DNA from: Nocardioides gansuensis
GTDB taxonomy: Bacteria > Actinomycetota > Actinomycetes > Propionibacteriales > Nocardioidaceae
Length of the DNA: 64,000 nucleotides
NCBI RefSeq assembly: GCF_003076135.1
Contig: NZ_QDGZ01000001.1
Location: 1-64,000, forward strand
Reading direction: 5' to 3'
Shown: positions 33,710-43,411 of the stretch, piece after piece
How the letters are laid out: the number at the start of each line of letters is the position of its first letter
How positions within the stretch are numbered: the first letter of the stretch is position 1
The notes under the pieces: model-generated
Database searches by the model: none
Told to the model about the DNA's origin: nothing
Seen by the model: the letters and a program-made list of their open reading frames with translations, nothing else
Program-made: the position numbers and the translations under genes

Positions 33710-35935
33710 GTGATGTGGGGTGCGCTCAGACGCTGGGCCGTGTGGCCGGCAGGTCTCGCCGTGGCCCTGGCAATCGCAGGCGCCGTCACGGAGCCGCACG
33801 GAGCCACCCTCGATGCGCCCGGGCAGGGATCGCTCCACGGGCACCATCGGCAAGCGCACGGTTCCATGCCGATGGTGGCCGTGCCGGCAGCGGCGTACGC
33901 ACCCGTCGCGCCGACCCTCGACCGATCGGACTGGACCGCCATGTCGCCGCCGGGCCGGCCGGGGCGGCGCGCTCGCGCCGAGGCGAGGAAGAGGGCGATG
34001 AAGGTGCTCGACGACCGCCGGAGCACGGCGTGGCGCCCGGCCGAGCCGCTTCCGGGTGCGAGTCGCGCCACCATCCTCCGCCTGCACCGGCTCACGATCG
34101 ATCTGCACGGCCCGGCCATGGTCTCGGCGCTGCGCTACACCCCAGGGCGCAGGCCTCTCGGGCGGATCGAGCGCTACGCCATCCACGTCAGCTTCGAGGG
34201 GCGGACGTGGCAACGGGTCACCCACGGCCGCTGGGCGAACACCTCGCGCACCAAGACGGCCACGTTCGCTCCCGTCCCGGCCGCCCGCGTCCGGCTCAGT
34301 GCCAGGCCCAGTGGCGGCAACCGGGTGGTGAGCGCGGCCGAGATCGAGCTCCTCGGGATGCCGCCGGTCGAGCCACCGCCCCCACCGCCCCCACCGCCCC
34401 CGCCGCCCCCACCGCCACCTCCACCGTCCGCGCTCCCCCCGCCGCCACCTCCACCGTCCTCCGAGCCACCGCCGGGCTTCCACCCGGGGCAGTGGAGTGC
34501 CCCGATCGGGCTGCCGATCGTTCCCGCGTCGGCCATTCTGCTGCCGAACGACAAGGTGCTGACGTTCTCGGGCGTGGCCGCGGACGGATTCACGACCGAC
34601 ACCACCAACGGCGGCAAGACCCAGGTCTCGATCCTCGACGTCGGCAAGGGTGTCCACGCCGGCAGGCGTGAGGTCGCCGAGACGGGCCACGAGATGTTCT
34701 GCACGGGCCTCTCGATCCTGGCCGACGGCCGGGTCGTGATCACCGGCGGTTCCGGCGGTTCCAACACCACGGTCTACGACCCCCGGACCGACACGTTCAG
34801 CACCGGGCCCCAGATGGCGATCCCGCGGGGCTACCACACGTCGGTGACCCTCTCCGACGGGCGGGTCTTCGCCCTCGGAGGCTCGTGGAGCGGCGGCGAG
34901 ACCGACAAGGACGGCGAGGTGATGGCCGCTGCCGGGACCTCCTGGCGCCGCCTCCCAGGGACAACGGCCGATTCCATCCTGACCCCAGACTGGCAAGGCT
35001 GGTCGCGCCAGGACAACCACGCCTGGCTCTTCTCGACGTCGGGCGGTGGGGTCTTCCACGCCGGCCCCAGCACCCAGATGAACTGGTTCGGCACCTCGGG
35101 TGAGGGCACGACGACCCTTGCAGGCCATCGGGCAGACGCGCCGGTGATGATGAACGGCAACGCCGTGATGTACGACGCCGGCAAGATCCTCGCCGTCGGG
35201 GGTGCCCCCAACTACGTGGAGAACCACGACGACTCCGCGCGATGGGCCACGCCGCGGGCCTACACGGTTGACATCTCCGCCGGGTTCGGCCAGCCGGTCG
35301 GTGTACGCCGGGTCGGGGACATGTCGGAGCCGCGGACCTACGCCAACAGCGTCGTGCTGCCCGACGGCTCGGTCGTGGTCACCGGGGGTCAGCGGCGCGC
35401 GTGGCAGTTCACGGACACCGAAGGGGTCAGGGTGGCCGAGCTGTGGGACCCAGTGACCGGGCTGTTCACCGAGCTGGCCACCGAGGCCATCCCGCGTACG
35501 TACCACTCGTTCTCGCTGCTGCTCGCCGACGGCCGCGTGATGGCAGGTGGCGGCGGGTTGTGCTGGGGCTGCGAGACCAACCACCCCGATGTCGAGATCC
35601 TCACTCCGCCATACCTGCTCAAGTCCGACGGCACTCTCCGCACCCGGCCCGCCATGACGGGAGGCGTCCCCGCCCAGGTCTCAGCGGGTGCCACCCTCAC
35701 CGTCACCACGGACAGGCCGGTCGCGTCGTTCGCGCTGGTCCGGGTGGGGACGTCGACGCATTCGATCAACTCCGACCAGCGCCGCGTGGCGCTGAGCTCG
35801 GCCCCGGCCGGGCAGAACGCCTACCAGGTGACGATCCCGGCTGACCGCGGCACGACCGTCCCCGGCCCGTGGCTCCTGTTCGCGCTCGACCAGTACGGCA
35901 CCCCGAGCGTCGGCGCGTGGCTGCGGATCCCCTGA
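33710..35935 (+). CDS. galactose-oxidase-type copper radical oxidase
   Basis: 741 residues, exported: the N-terminal hydrophobic segment reads VWPAGLAVALAIAGAV. Residues about 90-215 resemble a discoidin/F5-8C carbohydrate-binding domain (VSALRYTPGR, ARVRLSARPSGGNRVV). A long proline linker follows (about 220-262), then a kelch propeller and a C-terminal DUF1929 domain. Galactose-oxidase residues are recognisable: Cys in MFCTG and Tyr in RGYHTS for the Cys-Tyr cofactor, stacking Trp in GGSWSGG, axial Tyr plus His in RTYHSFSLLL, and His in THSINSDQRRVAL. It would oxidise primary alcohols or sugars to aldehydes with H2O2 release. ATG 33713 is an equally good start. Confidence 0.9.
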   Translation: MMWGALRRWAVWPAGLAVALAIAGAVTEPHGATLDAPGQGSLHGHHRQAHGSMPMVAVPAAAYAPVAPTLDRSDWTAMSPPGRPGRRARAEARKRAMKVLDDRRSTAWRPAEPLPGASRATILRLHRLTIDLHGPAMVSALRYTPGRRPLGRIERYAIHVSFEGRTWQRVTHGRWANTSRTKTATFAPVPAARVRLSARPSGGNRVVSAAEIELLGMPPVEPPPPPPPPPPPPPPPPPPSALPPPPPPPSSEPPPGFHPGQWSAPIGLPIVPASAILLPNDKVLTFSGVAADGFTTDTTNGGKTQVSILDVGKGVHAGRREVAETGHEMFCTGLSILADGRVVITGGSGGSNTTVYDPRTDTFSTGPQMAIPRGYHTSVTLSDGRVFALGGSWSGGETDKDGEVMAAAGTSWRRLPGTTADSILTPDWQGWSRQDNHAWLFSTSGGGVFHAGPSTQMNWFGTSGEGTTTLAGHRADAPVMMNGNAVMYDAGKILAVGGAPNYVENHDDSARWATPRAYTVDISAGFGQPVGVRRVGDMSEPRTYANSVVLPDGSVVVTGGQRRAWQFTDTEGVRVAELWDPVTGLFTELATEAIPRTYHSFSLLLADGRVMAGGGGLCWGCETNHPDVEILTPPYLLKSDGTLRTRPAMTGGVPAQVSAGATLTVTTDRPVASFALVRVGTSTHSINSDQRRVALSSAPAGQNAYQVTIPADRGTTVPGPWLLFALDQYGTPSVGAWLRIP

Positions 35936-35941
35936 CAGCGG

Positions 35942-37843
35942 TCAGCCCACGTGGACATGGGGCCGGCTGGCCCGGTTCGACTCGGCACGTCTGATGACCT
36001 CACGGGTGACCGGTGCGACGTCACCGACGCCGAACAGCAGGAACCGCAGCACGTGCATCAAGGGGTTGCCCTCGGTCCACTCGAAGTAGATGTGCGGCCG
36101 AACACCGGTCCGGTCCCGGATGTCGAGGACGAGTGCGGCCAGCGCGTTGGGGATCGAAGACGCCTCGACGGTGAGCACGCGATACCGCCCGTGCAGGGAC
36201 ACGCCGCGCACCTGGATGCTGCTCTCGAAGTCGGAGTAGTCCGGGACGGTGACCTCGACGAAGATGATGTCGCCGGAGTCGGGGAGGTCGTGGTCGTCGA
36301 CGAGCTGGGCGATCTTCTCCTCGTACTCGGCCTCGTCCCGTGCGTCAGGCGCGTTGGCAACGAGCCGGATCGTGCGGCGTGCGCAGTCCCGCAGGAATGA
36401 CTCCGCACGTGCGTCGTAGGAGATCTCGATGGCGCGCAGCTCGAGCGCGCGCGAGATCCTGGACAGCAGGGAGACGGTGATGATCGCGGCGATGAAGCAG
36501 GCACCGATCTTCGCGCCGTCCGGACGCTCGAGGACGTTGTCGGCAGTCGTGTAGACGAAGACCAGGCAGATCAGCCCGAACGCGACCGTCAGCTTGCGCT
36601 GCCCGGCCCGACGAGCGGCGAGCGTCACCGCGACGGCAGCCGACGTCATCAGCACCAGGACGCCCGTGGCGTACGCGCCGCCCTGCGCGTCAACGTCGGC
36701 GTCGAAGATCCAGGTGATGAGGAACGCGGTCAGGGTGAGGACGACGACCAGCGGTCGGACGGCGCCCGCCCACTCCGGTGACATGCCGTAGCGCGGCAGG
36801 TAGCGGGGGATCAGGTTCAGCATGCCCGCCATGGCCGAAGCGCCGGCGAACCACAGGATCAGGATCGTCGAGACGTCGTACAACGTGCCGAAGCCCTCGC
36901 CGAGGTAGAGATGTGCCAGGTACGCCAGCGCGCGCCCGTTGGCGCTGCCACCGTCCTCGAACTCGTGCGCCGGGATCAGCAGGGTGGTCACCAGGCTGGA
37001 CGCGATCAGGTAGCAGCTCATGATGCAGGCGGCGACCGTGAGCAGGCGCTTCGTGTTGCGGATCCTTCCCGCAGGCCGCTCCGCGTCGTCACCGGGGTCG
37101 CCCTCGACGTGGCTCATCACGGCAACTCCGGTCTCGAACCCGGACATCCCCAGGGCCAGCTTGGGGAACAGGGTGAGCGAGACCGCGATCATCAGCGCGA
37201 TGTTGCCGTGCTCGGCGGTGAGGGCACTGCTCCAGTCCGTCACCAGGTGGCCGTCCTCGAGGACGTGGGCCGCGGCCACGACGATGACCACGGCGTTCAA
37301 GGCCAGGTAGAGCACCACCAGCACCACGGCGACGCCGATCGCCTCACGAAACCCCTTCAGGAACACGGCTCCCAGCAGCGCGATCAGGCCTAGGGTGATC
37401 CACAGCTCCTGTCCGTGCAGCGCCGCGGGTACGTGCGGGTTCTCCACGATGTGCACGCTCGCGTCAGCGGCGGACAGCGTGATCGTGATGATGAAGTCGG
37501 TCAGGGCGAAGCCGATCAGACCGAGCACGAAGAGCTTGCCCCGCCAGAACGGCAGCAGCCGCTCGAGCATCGCGATCGAGCCCTGTCCGTGCGGGCTCTC
37601 GGCCGCCACCCGGCGATAGACCGGCAGCGCTCCGAAAAGGGTGAGCAGGACCAGGATCAGCGTCGCGAGCGGACTGAGCAGGCCAGCGGCGAGGAAGGCG
37701 ATGCCAGGCTGGTAGCCGAGGGTCGAGAAGTAGTCGACGCCGGTCAGGCACATGACCCGCCACCACGGCTGCGGCTGATCGGAGGGCGGAAGGTCGGCGG
37801 GTGCCTCCTCCACGATGTCCAATGCGAGAGTCACGCAGGCCAT
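35942..37843 (-). CDS. APC-superfamily transporter, KimA-like potassium uptake candidate
   Basis: 633 residues. About 12 helices span residues 30-470 ([36 protein letters not shown]). A cytoplasmic C-terminal domain of about 150 residues follows ([20 protein letters not shown]). This size and tail are typical of KimA-type K+/H+ symporters rather than ordinary amino acid permeases. The KdpDE-like sensor/regulator pair starts about 200 bases away on the other strand, which supports a potassium role. That role is inferred; annotation as an amino acid permease is the alternative. Confidence 0.8.
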   Translation of the reverse strand: MACVTLALDIVEEAPADLPPSDQPQPWWRVMCLTGVDYFSTLGYQPGIAFLAAGLLSPLATLILVLLTLFGALPVYRRVAAESPHGQGSIAMLERLLPFWRGKLFVLGLIGFALTDFIITITLSAADASVHIVENPHVPAALHGQELWITLGLIALLGAVFLKGFREAIGVAVVLVVLYLALNAVVIVVAAAHVLEDGHLVTDWSSALTAEHGNIALMIAVSLTLFPKLALGMSGFETGVAVMSHVEGDPGDDAERPAGRIRNTKRLLTVAACIMSCYLIASSLVTTLLIPAHEFEDGGSANGRALAYLAHLYLGEGFGTLYDVSTILILWFAGASAMAGMLNLIPRYLPRYGMSPEWAGAVRPLVVVLTLTAFLITWIFDADVDAQGGAYATGVLVLMTSAAVAVTLAARRAGQRKLTVAFGLICLVFVYTTADNVLERPDGAKIGACFIAAIITVSLLSRISRALELRAIEISYDARAESFLRDCARRTIRLVANAPDARDEAEYEEKIAQLVDDHDLPDSGDIIFVEVTVPDYSDFESSIQVRGVSLHGRYRVLTVEASSIPNALAALVLDIRDRTGVRPHIYFEWTEGNPLMHVLRFLLFGVGDVAPVTREVIRRAESNRASRPHVHVG

Positions 37844-38037
37844 GAAAGCCCTGGATCGTGGTCATTCCGGTGGACCTAACGACTCCCTAACGCGACCTGG
37901 GTCACACCTCGTGAGGGGATCGTCAGGGATCGGTGGGCGGTTGTGAGGATCTTGTCAGCGCGACGCTGGACGCGACGGTCGCCCGCTTGGCTGGGGGCGT
38001 GTGCGCTGCTCCTCGGTGGCGAGCGGTTCCCGGCACA

Positions 38038-39099
38038 ATGACCGACATGCGGTCGGGAAACCTCAGCGCGCGCCGTCGGGCCTGGGGCTACGGCGTCGCG
38101 GTCGCCGGGCCCGTCGCGCTGCTGCCCGCCCTCGTCCCGCTCCGAGGCACGGTCAACCTCGCCGGTGACGTCGCGGTCTACCTGGTGCTCGTCGTGGCCG
38201 CCTCGCTGGTCGGGGGCCTCGGGCCCGCCCTCGTCGCGTCCGCGGTGTCGGCTGGCGTGCTCAACTTCTTCTTCACCCGTCCCTACCACAGGCTCACGAT
38301 CAGCGACCCCGACAACGTCGTCGCGCTCTGTGCGTTCGTCCTGGTGGGCGTGATGGTGAGCTGGCTCGTCGACGTGGCCGAGCGTCGGGCGGCCGCGGCG
38401 GCGGCGGCCGCAGAGATCGAGGCCGCGGACCGGCTCCGTGCGGCGATCCTCACCGCGGTCGGCCACGACCTGCGCTCACCGCTCGCAGCCGCGAAGGCCG
38501 TGGTCTCGGGCTTGCGGGCCGAGGACATCACCCTCGACGAACGCGACCGGCGCGAGCTGCTCGAAGCCGCCGACGGCGCGCTCGACCGGCTCGCGGGCCT
38601 CGTCGACAACCTGCTCGACATGAGTCGTCTGCAGGCTGGCGCGCTGCCAGTCCATCCCCGTCCGACGGCGGTCGAGGACGTGCTCGCCCGCGCGCTGGAC
38701 AATCTCGGTGTCGAGCCACGGGCCGTCGTGCTGGAGGTGGAGGAAGGACTCCCGGACGTCGTCGTGGACGCCGGACTGCTCGAGCGGGCGGTCGCCAATC
38801 TCGTTGCGAACGCACAGCGCTTCGCCCCGATCGGCGAACCGCCGGTGGTCCGGGTCGACCTCGATGGCGACACGGTGCGGCTGCGGGTCATCGACCGCGG
38901 TCGCGGGATCCCCGAGGCGGCCCGTGAGGAGGTCTTCCAGCCCTTCCAACGCCTCGGCGACACCGGGACCGGCCTCGGCCTCGGGCTGGCGCTCGCCCGC
39001 GGACTGGTCGAGGCGATGGGTGGCTCCGTGACGCCCACGGAGACCCCCGGCGGTGGCCTGACGATGGTCGTCACCCTGCCCACCGGGAGGCCGGCATGA
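38038..39099 (+). CDS. KdpD-like sensor histidine kinase without the KdpD/Usp input domains
   Basis: About 353 residues. Three to four membrane helices form a DUF4118 module (LVLVVAASLVGGLGPALVAS, FFFTRPYHRLTISDPDNVVA). The HisKA domain carries phosphoacceptor His in VGHDLRSPLAAAKA, and the HATPase domain has NLVANAQRFAP, DRGRGIP and GTGLGLGLALARG. It matches the C-terminal half of KdpD only; the cytoplasmic KdpD and Usp domains are absent. The stop overlaps the response regulator as ATGA. ATG 38047 is an alternative start. Confidence 0.9.
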   Translation: MTDMRSGNLSARRRAWGYGVAVAGPVALLPALVPLRGTVNLAGDVAVYLVLVVAASLVGGLGPALVASAVSAGVLNFFFTRPYHRLTISDPDNVVALCAFVLVGVMVSWLVDVAERRAAAAAAAAEIEAADRLRAAILTAVGHDLRSPLAAAKAVVSGLRAEDITLDERDRRELLEAADGALDRLAGLVDNLLDMSRLQAGALPVHPRPTAVEDVLARALDNLGVEPRAVVLEVEEGLPDVVVDAGLLERAVANLVANAQRFAPIGEPPVVRVDLDGDTVRLRVIDRGRGIPEAAREEVFQPFQRLGDTGTGLGLGLALARGLVEAMGGSVTPTETPGGGLTMVVTLPTGRPA

Positions 39100-39770
39100 T
39101 CCGGGTCCTCGTGGTAGACGACGAACCCCGGATCCTCCGGGCGCTCCGGATAAACCTCGCGGCGCGCGGCTACGACGTGATCACCGCATCGGACGGTGCG
39201 GGTGCGCTCCGTGCCGCGGCAGAGGACCCTCCCGACCTGGTCGTCCTCGACCTCGGACTGCCCGACATCGACGGTGCCGAGGTCATCGCTGGGCTCCGCG
39301 GATGGACGAGCGTTCCGATCCTGGTCCTGTCCGGTCGGACCGACAGCACGGACAAGGTCGATGCCCTCGATGCCGGCGCCGACGACTACGTCACCAAACC
39401 GTTCGGCATGGACGAGCTGCTCGCACGCCTGCGGGCGATGCTGCGTCGGGCAGGCAGCGTGGACGACGAGCCACTCATCGCCTTCGGCGACGTGGTCGTC
39501 GACCTGGCCGCCACGCGGGTCACGGTGCGTGGCGAGGAGATCCGACTGACTCCCACGGAGTGGCACCTGCTCGCCGTACTCGCGCGCAACCCCGGGAAGC
39601 TGATGAGCCAGCGCCAGTTGCTCCTCGAGGTGTGGGGCCCCGGCTACGAGACCGCCCAAGGCAATCTGCGCCTCTACATGGCGCAGCTCCGCAGCAAGCT
39701 CGAGCCGGATCCCTCGCGGCCGGCGTACTTCCGCACCGAGCCCGGCATGGGCTACCGCTTCGACCCGTGA
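39096..39770 (+). CDS. KdpE-like OmpR-family response regulator
   Basis: 224 residues. The receiver domain has the acidic pair DDE (residues 8-10), phosphoacceptor Asp in LVVLDLGLPDIDG and Lys in DYVTKPFGMDELLARLRA. The C-terminal winged helix reads RLTPTEWHLLAVLARNPGKL and ends GMGYRFDP. It is coupled to the kinase by a 4-base overlap. The divergent transporter gene is the most likely target, by analogy with KdpDE. Confidence 0.92.
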   Translation: MIRVLVVDDEPRILRALRINLAARGYDVITASDGAGALRAAAEDPPDLVVLDLGLPDIDGAEVIAGLRGWTSVPILVLSGRTDSTDKVDALDAGADDYVTKPFGMDELLARLRAMLRRAGSVDDEPLIAFGDVVVDLAATRVTVRGEEIRLTPTEWHLLAVLARNPGKLMSQRQLLLEVWGPGYETAQGNLRLYMAQLRSKLEPDPSRPAYFRTEPGMGYRFDP

Positions 39771-39808
39771 GCGACGACGGACTCGTTGGTTGCTAGACCT
39801 GGGTTCGC

Positions 39809-41149
39809 CTAGAAGCCGACCGTAGGAGTAGGCCTGAAGGCGTTAGCAGCTCTGTCTGCGACAACTTGGGTGTCGCTTCCGGAATCAAGGATCGTATTCC
39901 CAGATGATTCGGGGTCGACCAGGACGCTCGTAACGGAGAGTCTGACCGAAGCCTCAGTCGTCAACAGCGCGTCCACCTGAGCCGAGAAGCAGGAGTCACC
40001 TGACTTGGGGTGAACGTCCATCGCGACCACGTGGTTATTGGAGACAAAGTTGCCAGCGCCAGCCCTCAGCCGAATGATGACAGGCGTCGCACCGGCCGGC
40101 TGGATGCTCTGTGAGTCGATGATCTGGGAGAAGTGGTTGCCGATGACAGAGTTGTTGGTGCCGCTGACACAGAGAAGCCCGTTGAGGTCATCCAGCCCGT
40201 TGTCGATTCCCAGGAAGGGTGTCCAAGGCTCGTGGTCACGCAAGAAATGATTGGTGGCCACGAGGTTCTCCGAACTGCCCCCTCCGAGGATCAGCATCCC
40301 GGGGTAGAAGGAATGCAAACGGTTGTTGGTGACGCTTGAACGCGTGACGCCGTCGAGTCGGACGCTGCTCGCCCCTCGAGGGAAGACGTTGTTCGCGGTT
40401 ATCAGGAGCCCGCCATGGTTCTCGGCGTAGATCGAGTGGCCCCGGAACCCTGCCCCGATCAGGTTGTCGCTGATCTTTGATGCCTGTCCCCACCCGCGGA
40501 GCTCTATGCAACTTCCGCATTCAGCAATGAAATTGTCATGAACGGAAAGCGCGTCTGCGTGGTAGATGGTGAGGGCGTTCTCCAGGTAGACGAAGCCCAT
40601 GCCAGTAACGCGGAATGAGTCATTGGAGCTGGCGACATAGATACCGGTCTTGCCGTTGACGTACGTGTTCTCGGGATGCATCCCGGAGCCATCCGGCTTG
40701 AAGTGCAATCCGTCGATGCAGAAGTCGGAGAACTCGACCGAGCTGAGTCGCGGGCTCCCGTTTCGCTCGACGTAAAAGGCAGCCCCCTTGGACTCATCTT
40801 CGTCTACCTCGAGCGGAAGGTCGACCAGGATGCGGCTCCCTCCGGGCCACAGCTCATGTAAGTCGGGCCATTCTTCTTCGGGAACGTTGAAGCGGATGCT
40901 CGACGACGTGAAGCCGTGTCCGGAGCCCTGGATCCTGAGGAAGCTGACGTCGATCACTACCTGCGTACGGAGACGGTAATCCCCGGGGGGAATGTAGATC
41001 ACCGCGCCTGGCTTTCCCCCGTTGCTCGCGTCGGCAACGGTCTGCCGACACTTGATGTCAGCGATCATGCTGTTGATTACTTCACCGACGTCCTGAGACG
41101 GGTTGCCCACGGGCCAGGTGGTGACGTCGTAATAGTTGCTGCTTGACAT
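39809..41149 (-). CDS. GH91 inulin fructotransferase / difructose-anhydride hydrolase
   Basis: 446 residues of right-handed beta-helix. GH91 signatures run throughout: GKPGAVIYIPPGDYRLRTQV, IQGSGHGFTSSSIRF, ELWPGGSRI, ECGSCIELRGWGQASKI, FPRGASSVRLDGVTRSSVTN and NHFLRDHEPW. Family members form DFA III or DFA I from inulin outside the cell, or hydrolyse DFA III inside. No signal peptide is visible after MSSSNYYDV, which favours an intracellular hydrolase. ATG 41149 has GAGGAAGA upstream. By eye the gene has lower G+C and more AT-ending codons than its neighbours, suggesting transfer. It is the last gene of locus 2. Confidence 0.9.
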   Translation of the reverse strand: MSSSNYYDVTTWPVGNPSQDVGEVINSMIADIKCRQTVADASNGGKPGAVIYIPPGDYRLRTQVVIDVSFLRIQGSGHGFTSSSIRFNVPEEEWPDLHELWPGGSRILVDLPLEVDEDESKGAAFYVERNGSPRLSSVEFSDFCIDGLHFKPDGSGMHPENTYVNGKTGIYVASSNDSFRVTGMGFVYLENALTIYHADALSVHDNFIAECGSCIELRGWGQASKISDNLIGAGFRGHSIYAENHGGLLITANNVFPRGASSVRLDGVTRSSVTNNRLHSFYPGMLILGGGSSENLVATNHFLRDHEPWTPFLGIDNGLDDLNGLLCVSGTNNSVIGNHFSQIIDSQSIQPAGATPVIIRLRAGAGNFVSNNHVVAMDVHPKSGDSCFSAQVDALLTTEASVRLSVTSVLVDPESSGNTILDSGSDTQVVADRAANAFRPTPTVGF

Positions 41150-41198
41150 ATTCTTCCTCTTACGTTTGGGGTTTCGCAGCAAGTCCCGGCAGTCCCGT

Positions 41199-42218
41199 TC
41201 AGGAGCCAGTCGGGTAGCGGGTCGCACCCAGCACAACCTCGTGCTCCTCCGGGACCCACTCCGCGGGGGGATCGACCAGTCGAAGTGCCGTCCCGTCCGC
41301 GTTCCAGGCGACCGGGACGGGGTCGGCGATCTCACCCACGAACGAGCCGTCGCCGTCGACGTGGCGGAACGCCAGCATCACCCACCGGCCCGACGGGTCC
41401 TGGAGGACCCGCCCGCTGTAGGCGGCCTCGGTGGTCAGGCGCCGGGCCTTGGTGATGTCGAATGGCCCCGTTGCCCTGTCAATCGGGACGGACCAGACGC
41501 CGCCGAGCTGGCCTGCGGTGCGTCGCTCGTGGGACATCTCGGTGTGCAGGCATGAGAACAACAGCACCCGCCGCCCGTCGACCTCCGCGATCTGGAGCAC
41601 CTCCAGCTGGCCGAACCCGGCATCCGGTTGACTCAGCGGGGGCTGCAACGCCCAGCGCTCGAGGTCAGGCGACGTGGCGTGTCCCACGACCCCCCGGTCG
41701 TACTTCGGGCCGGTGCGGGCTCGTGCGGTGATCAGCATGTGCCACGGCCCGTCGGGCGTCTCGCGGAAGACCCACGGGTCGCGGAAGGCCTCGTCCTGCC
41801 AGTTGTCGTCGGCGAGGTTCTCGTACCAGCGGGGGTCGCTCTCGAGGATGAGGTCGGCGTGCTTGTGCCAGGTCATCAGGTCGGTCGAGGTGGCGGCGCG
41901 GATCCGCTGGACCTGGCCTTGATCCAACCGGTCGACGCCGGTGTAGAACATCCACCAGCGGCCGGTGTCGTCCCGGACCACGGAGCCCGTCCAGGTGGCG
42001 AGGTCGTCTGGCGCTGGGCTGTCCGAAGGCACGAGCGCGTCGGCCACTTCCGTCCACGAGCGCAGGTCGTCGCTGACGGCGTGTCCAATGGTCGCTCGCC
42101 AATGGCGTTGGTCGGGGTCGTGCAGGGCACGCGAGGCCTTGAGGAAGAACAGGTGGTAGGTCTCCTGGTCCTTCGCCAGCCAGAAGTCCCAGGTCCAGGA
42201 GGCGGGGAGTCTCAGCAA
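41199..42218 (-). CDS. GH32-clan enzyme with altered N-terminal motif
   Basis: 339 residues. The propeller signatures include GHAVSDDLRSWTEVADAL, the RDP motif EAFRDPWVF and QLEVLQIAEVDG, where the acid/base Glu would fall. Where GH32 has WMNDPNG this protein has SWTWDFWLA, so Asp in WDF is the nucleophile candidate. It lacks the C-terminal sandwich, is shorter than typical GH32 proteins, and has no signal peptide. TTG 42218 follows AAGGA by seven bases. It may cleave the product of the adjacent GH91 enzyme, for example inulobiose; this is inferred from context. Confidence 0.8.
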   Translation of the reverse strand: MLRLPASWTWDFWLAKDQETYHLFFLKASRALHDPDQRHWRATIGHAVSDDLRSWTEVADALVPSDSPAPDDLATWTGSVVRDDTGRWWMFYTGVDRLDQGQVQRIRAATSTDLMTWHKHADLILESDPRWYENLADDNWQDEAFRDPWVFRETPDGPWHMLITARARTGPKYDRGVVGHATSPDLERWALQPPLSQPDAGFGQLEVLQIAEVDGRRVLLFSCLHTEMSHERRTAGQLGGVWSVPIDRATGPFDITKARRLTTEAAYSGRVLQDPSGRWVMLAFRHVDGDGSFVGEIADPVPVAWNADGTALRLVDPPAEWVPEEHEVVLGATRYPTGS

Positions 42219-42255
42219 GGTAGTGTCCTTCGTTCTCAGTGCAACGGTTGGCGGC

Positions 42256-43323
42256 TCAGGACGGCGCGGCGACGGAGGATCGGCGCACGAGCGGGCAGGG
42301 AAGGGCTACGGGGAAGGTGACTCCGTCGTCGGCCACTGGGCGCCCATCGAGGAGTGCGATGAGTGCTTCGACCGCCCACGCGCCCATCTCGTAGTGGGGC
42401 AGGGCCACCGTCGTCAGCTCCGGATAGAGACCCTCGGCCAGGAGGAGCTGGTTGTCGAAGCCCACCACGGACAGGTCCTCGGGGATCCGGAGCCCCAGCT
42501 CGGCGGCGGCGCGGTAGGCACCCATCGCCATCCGGTCGTTGTAGCAGAACAGCGCGGTCGGACGATCCTCGCGGTCGAGCATCTGGCGGGCGGTGCGGTA
42601 CCCACCCGCTGTGACGGACTCATCATCGAGGACCAGGCCGGGATCGAAGTCGATGCCCGCGCGGGTCAGTGAGTTGCGATACCCCTCGAGACGGCCGTGG
42701 GTCGCAGGTACGTCGTCCTGGTTGGTGAGGAACCCGATCCGTCGGTGACCGTGGGCGAGCAGCTCCCCGACCGCTGCCTCGGCTCCGCCGACCTCGTCGG
42801 GGACCACCGACGGCAGCTCGGCCCGGTCCGAGGCCGCGTCCAGGAGCACCGTCGGGACACGCTCCAGCGCCGGTGGCAGGTCCACCCGGCGGTGGAACAT
42901 GGTCGCGTAGAGGAACCCGTCCACCTGGTGCCTCAGGAGCGCGTTGGCCGACTCCTGCTCCACCGTCGGGTCGCCGTCGGTGCTGACCAGGACGAGCGTG
43001 CAGCCGTGCTTCAGCGCGGTGTCCTGGGCACCGACCACGATGCTGCCGGCAAATGGGGTGGTCGCGATCGTGTCGCTGATCAGCCCCAGCATTCCGGATC
43101 GCCCGGTGCGCATCCCGCGGGCCAGCCGGTTGGGGACGTAGCCGAGGTCGGCCGCGGCCCGATGGATCCGTTGCCGGGTCTCGACGCTGATCCGGGAGCC
43201 GGGCACCTCGTTGAGCACCTGCGAGACGGTTGCTGCGGACACTCCGGCCAGCCGAGCGACGTCCTTGATGCCCGGCGGCTTTGCGGAGCGCCCCTGCGGG
43301 TCGGTCCCCTCTGGTCGACTCAT
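42256..43323 (-). CDS. LacI-family repressor of fructoside locus 2
   Basis: 355 residues. The LacI HTH reads GIKDVARLAGVSAATVSQVL (about 19-38), the hinge continues NRLARGMRTGRSG, and the effector domain carries SDTIATTPFAGSIVVGAQD, CYNDRMAMGAYRAAAELG and VGFDNQLL. It is strongly similar to the LacI of locus 1, including the unusual IATTPFAG motif, so the two are paralogues. ATG 43323 has GGAGG about 10 bases upstream. The likely operators are at 46665-46693. Confidence 0.93.
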   Translation of the reverse strand: MSRPEGTDPQGRSAKPPGIKDVARLAGVSAATVSQVLNEVPGSRISVETRQRIHRAAADLGYVPNRLARGMRTGRSGMLGLISDTIATTPFAGSIVVGAQDTALKHGCTLVLVSTDGDPTVEQESANALLRHQVDGFLYATMFHRRVDLPPALERVPTVLLDAASDRAELPSVVPDEVGGAEAAVGELLAHGHRRIGFLTNQDDVPATHGRLEGYRNSLTRAGIDFDPGLVLDDESVTAGGYRTARQMLDREDRPTALFCYNDRMAMGAYRAAAELGLRIPEDLSVVGFDNQLLLAEGLYPELTTVALPHYEMGAWAVEALIALLDGRPVADDGVTFPVALPCPLVRRSSVAAPS

Positions 43324-43411
43324 GTCACTCGTCCTCCGAGAGGGCTGTTGGGGTCCGGAAGTCCACGAGGATTCTGCTTTCTGGGTTGTGTGTTGTCTCG
43401 AAGTGCGCGGG

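Noticed and set aside
34375..34460. C-rich microsatellite-like run
   Set aside because: It encodes the proline linker of the copper radical oxidase in frame; imperfect codons show it is a coding low-complexity segment rather than a separate element.
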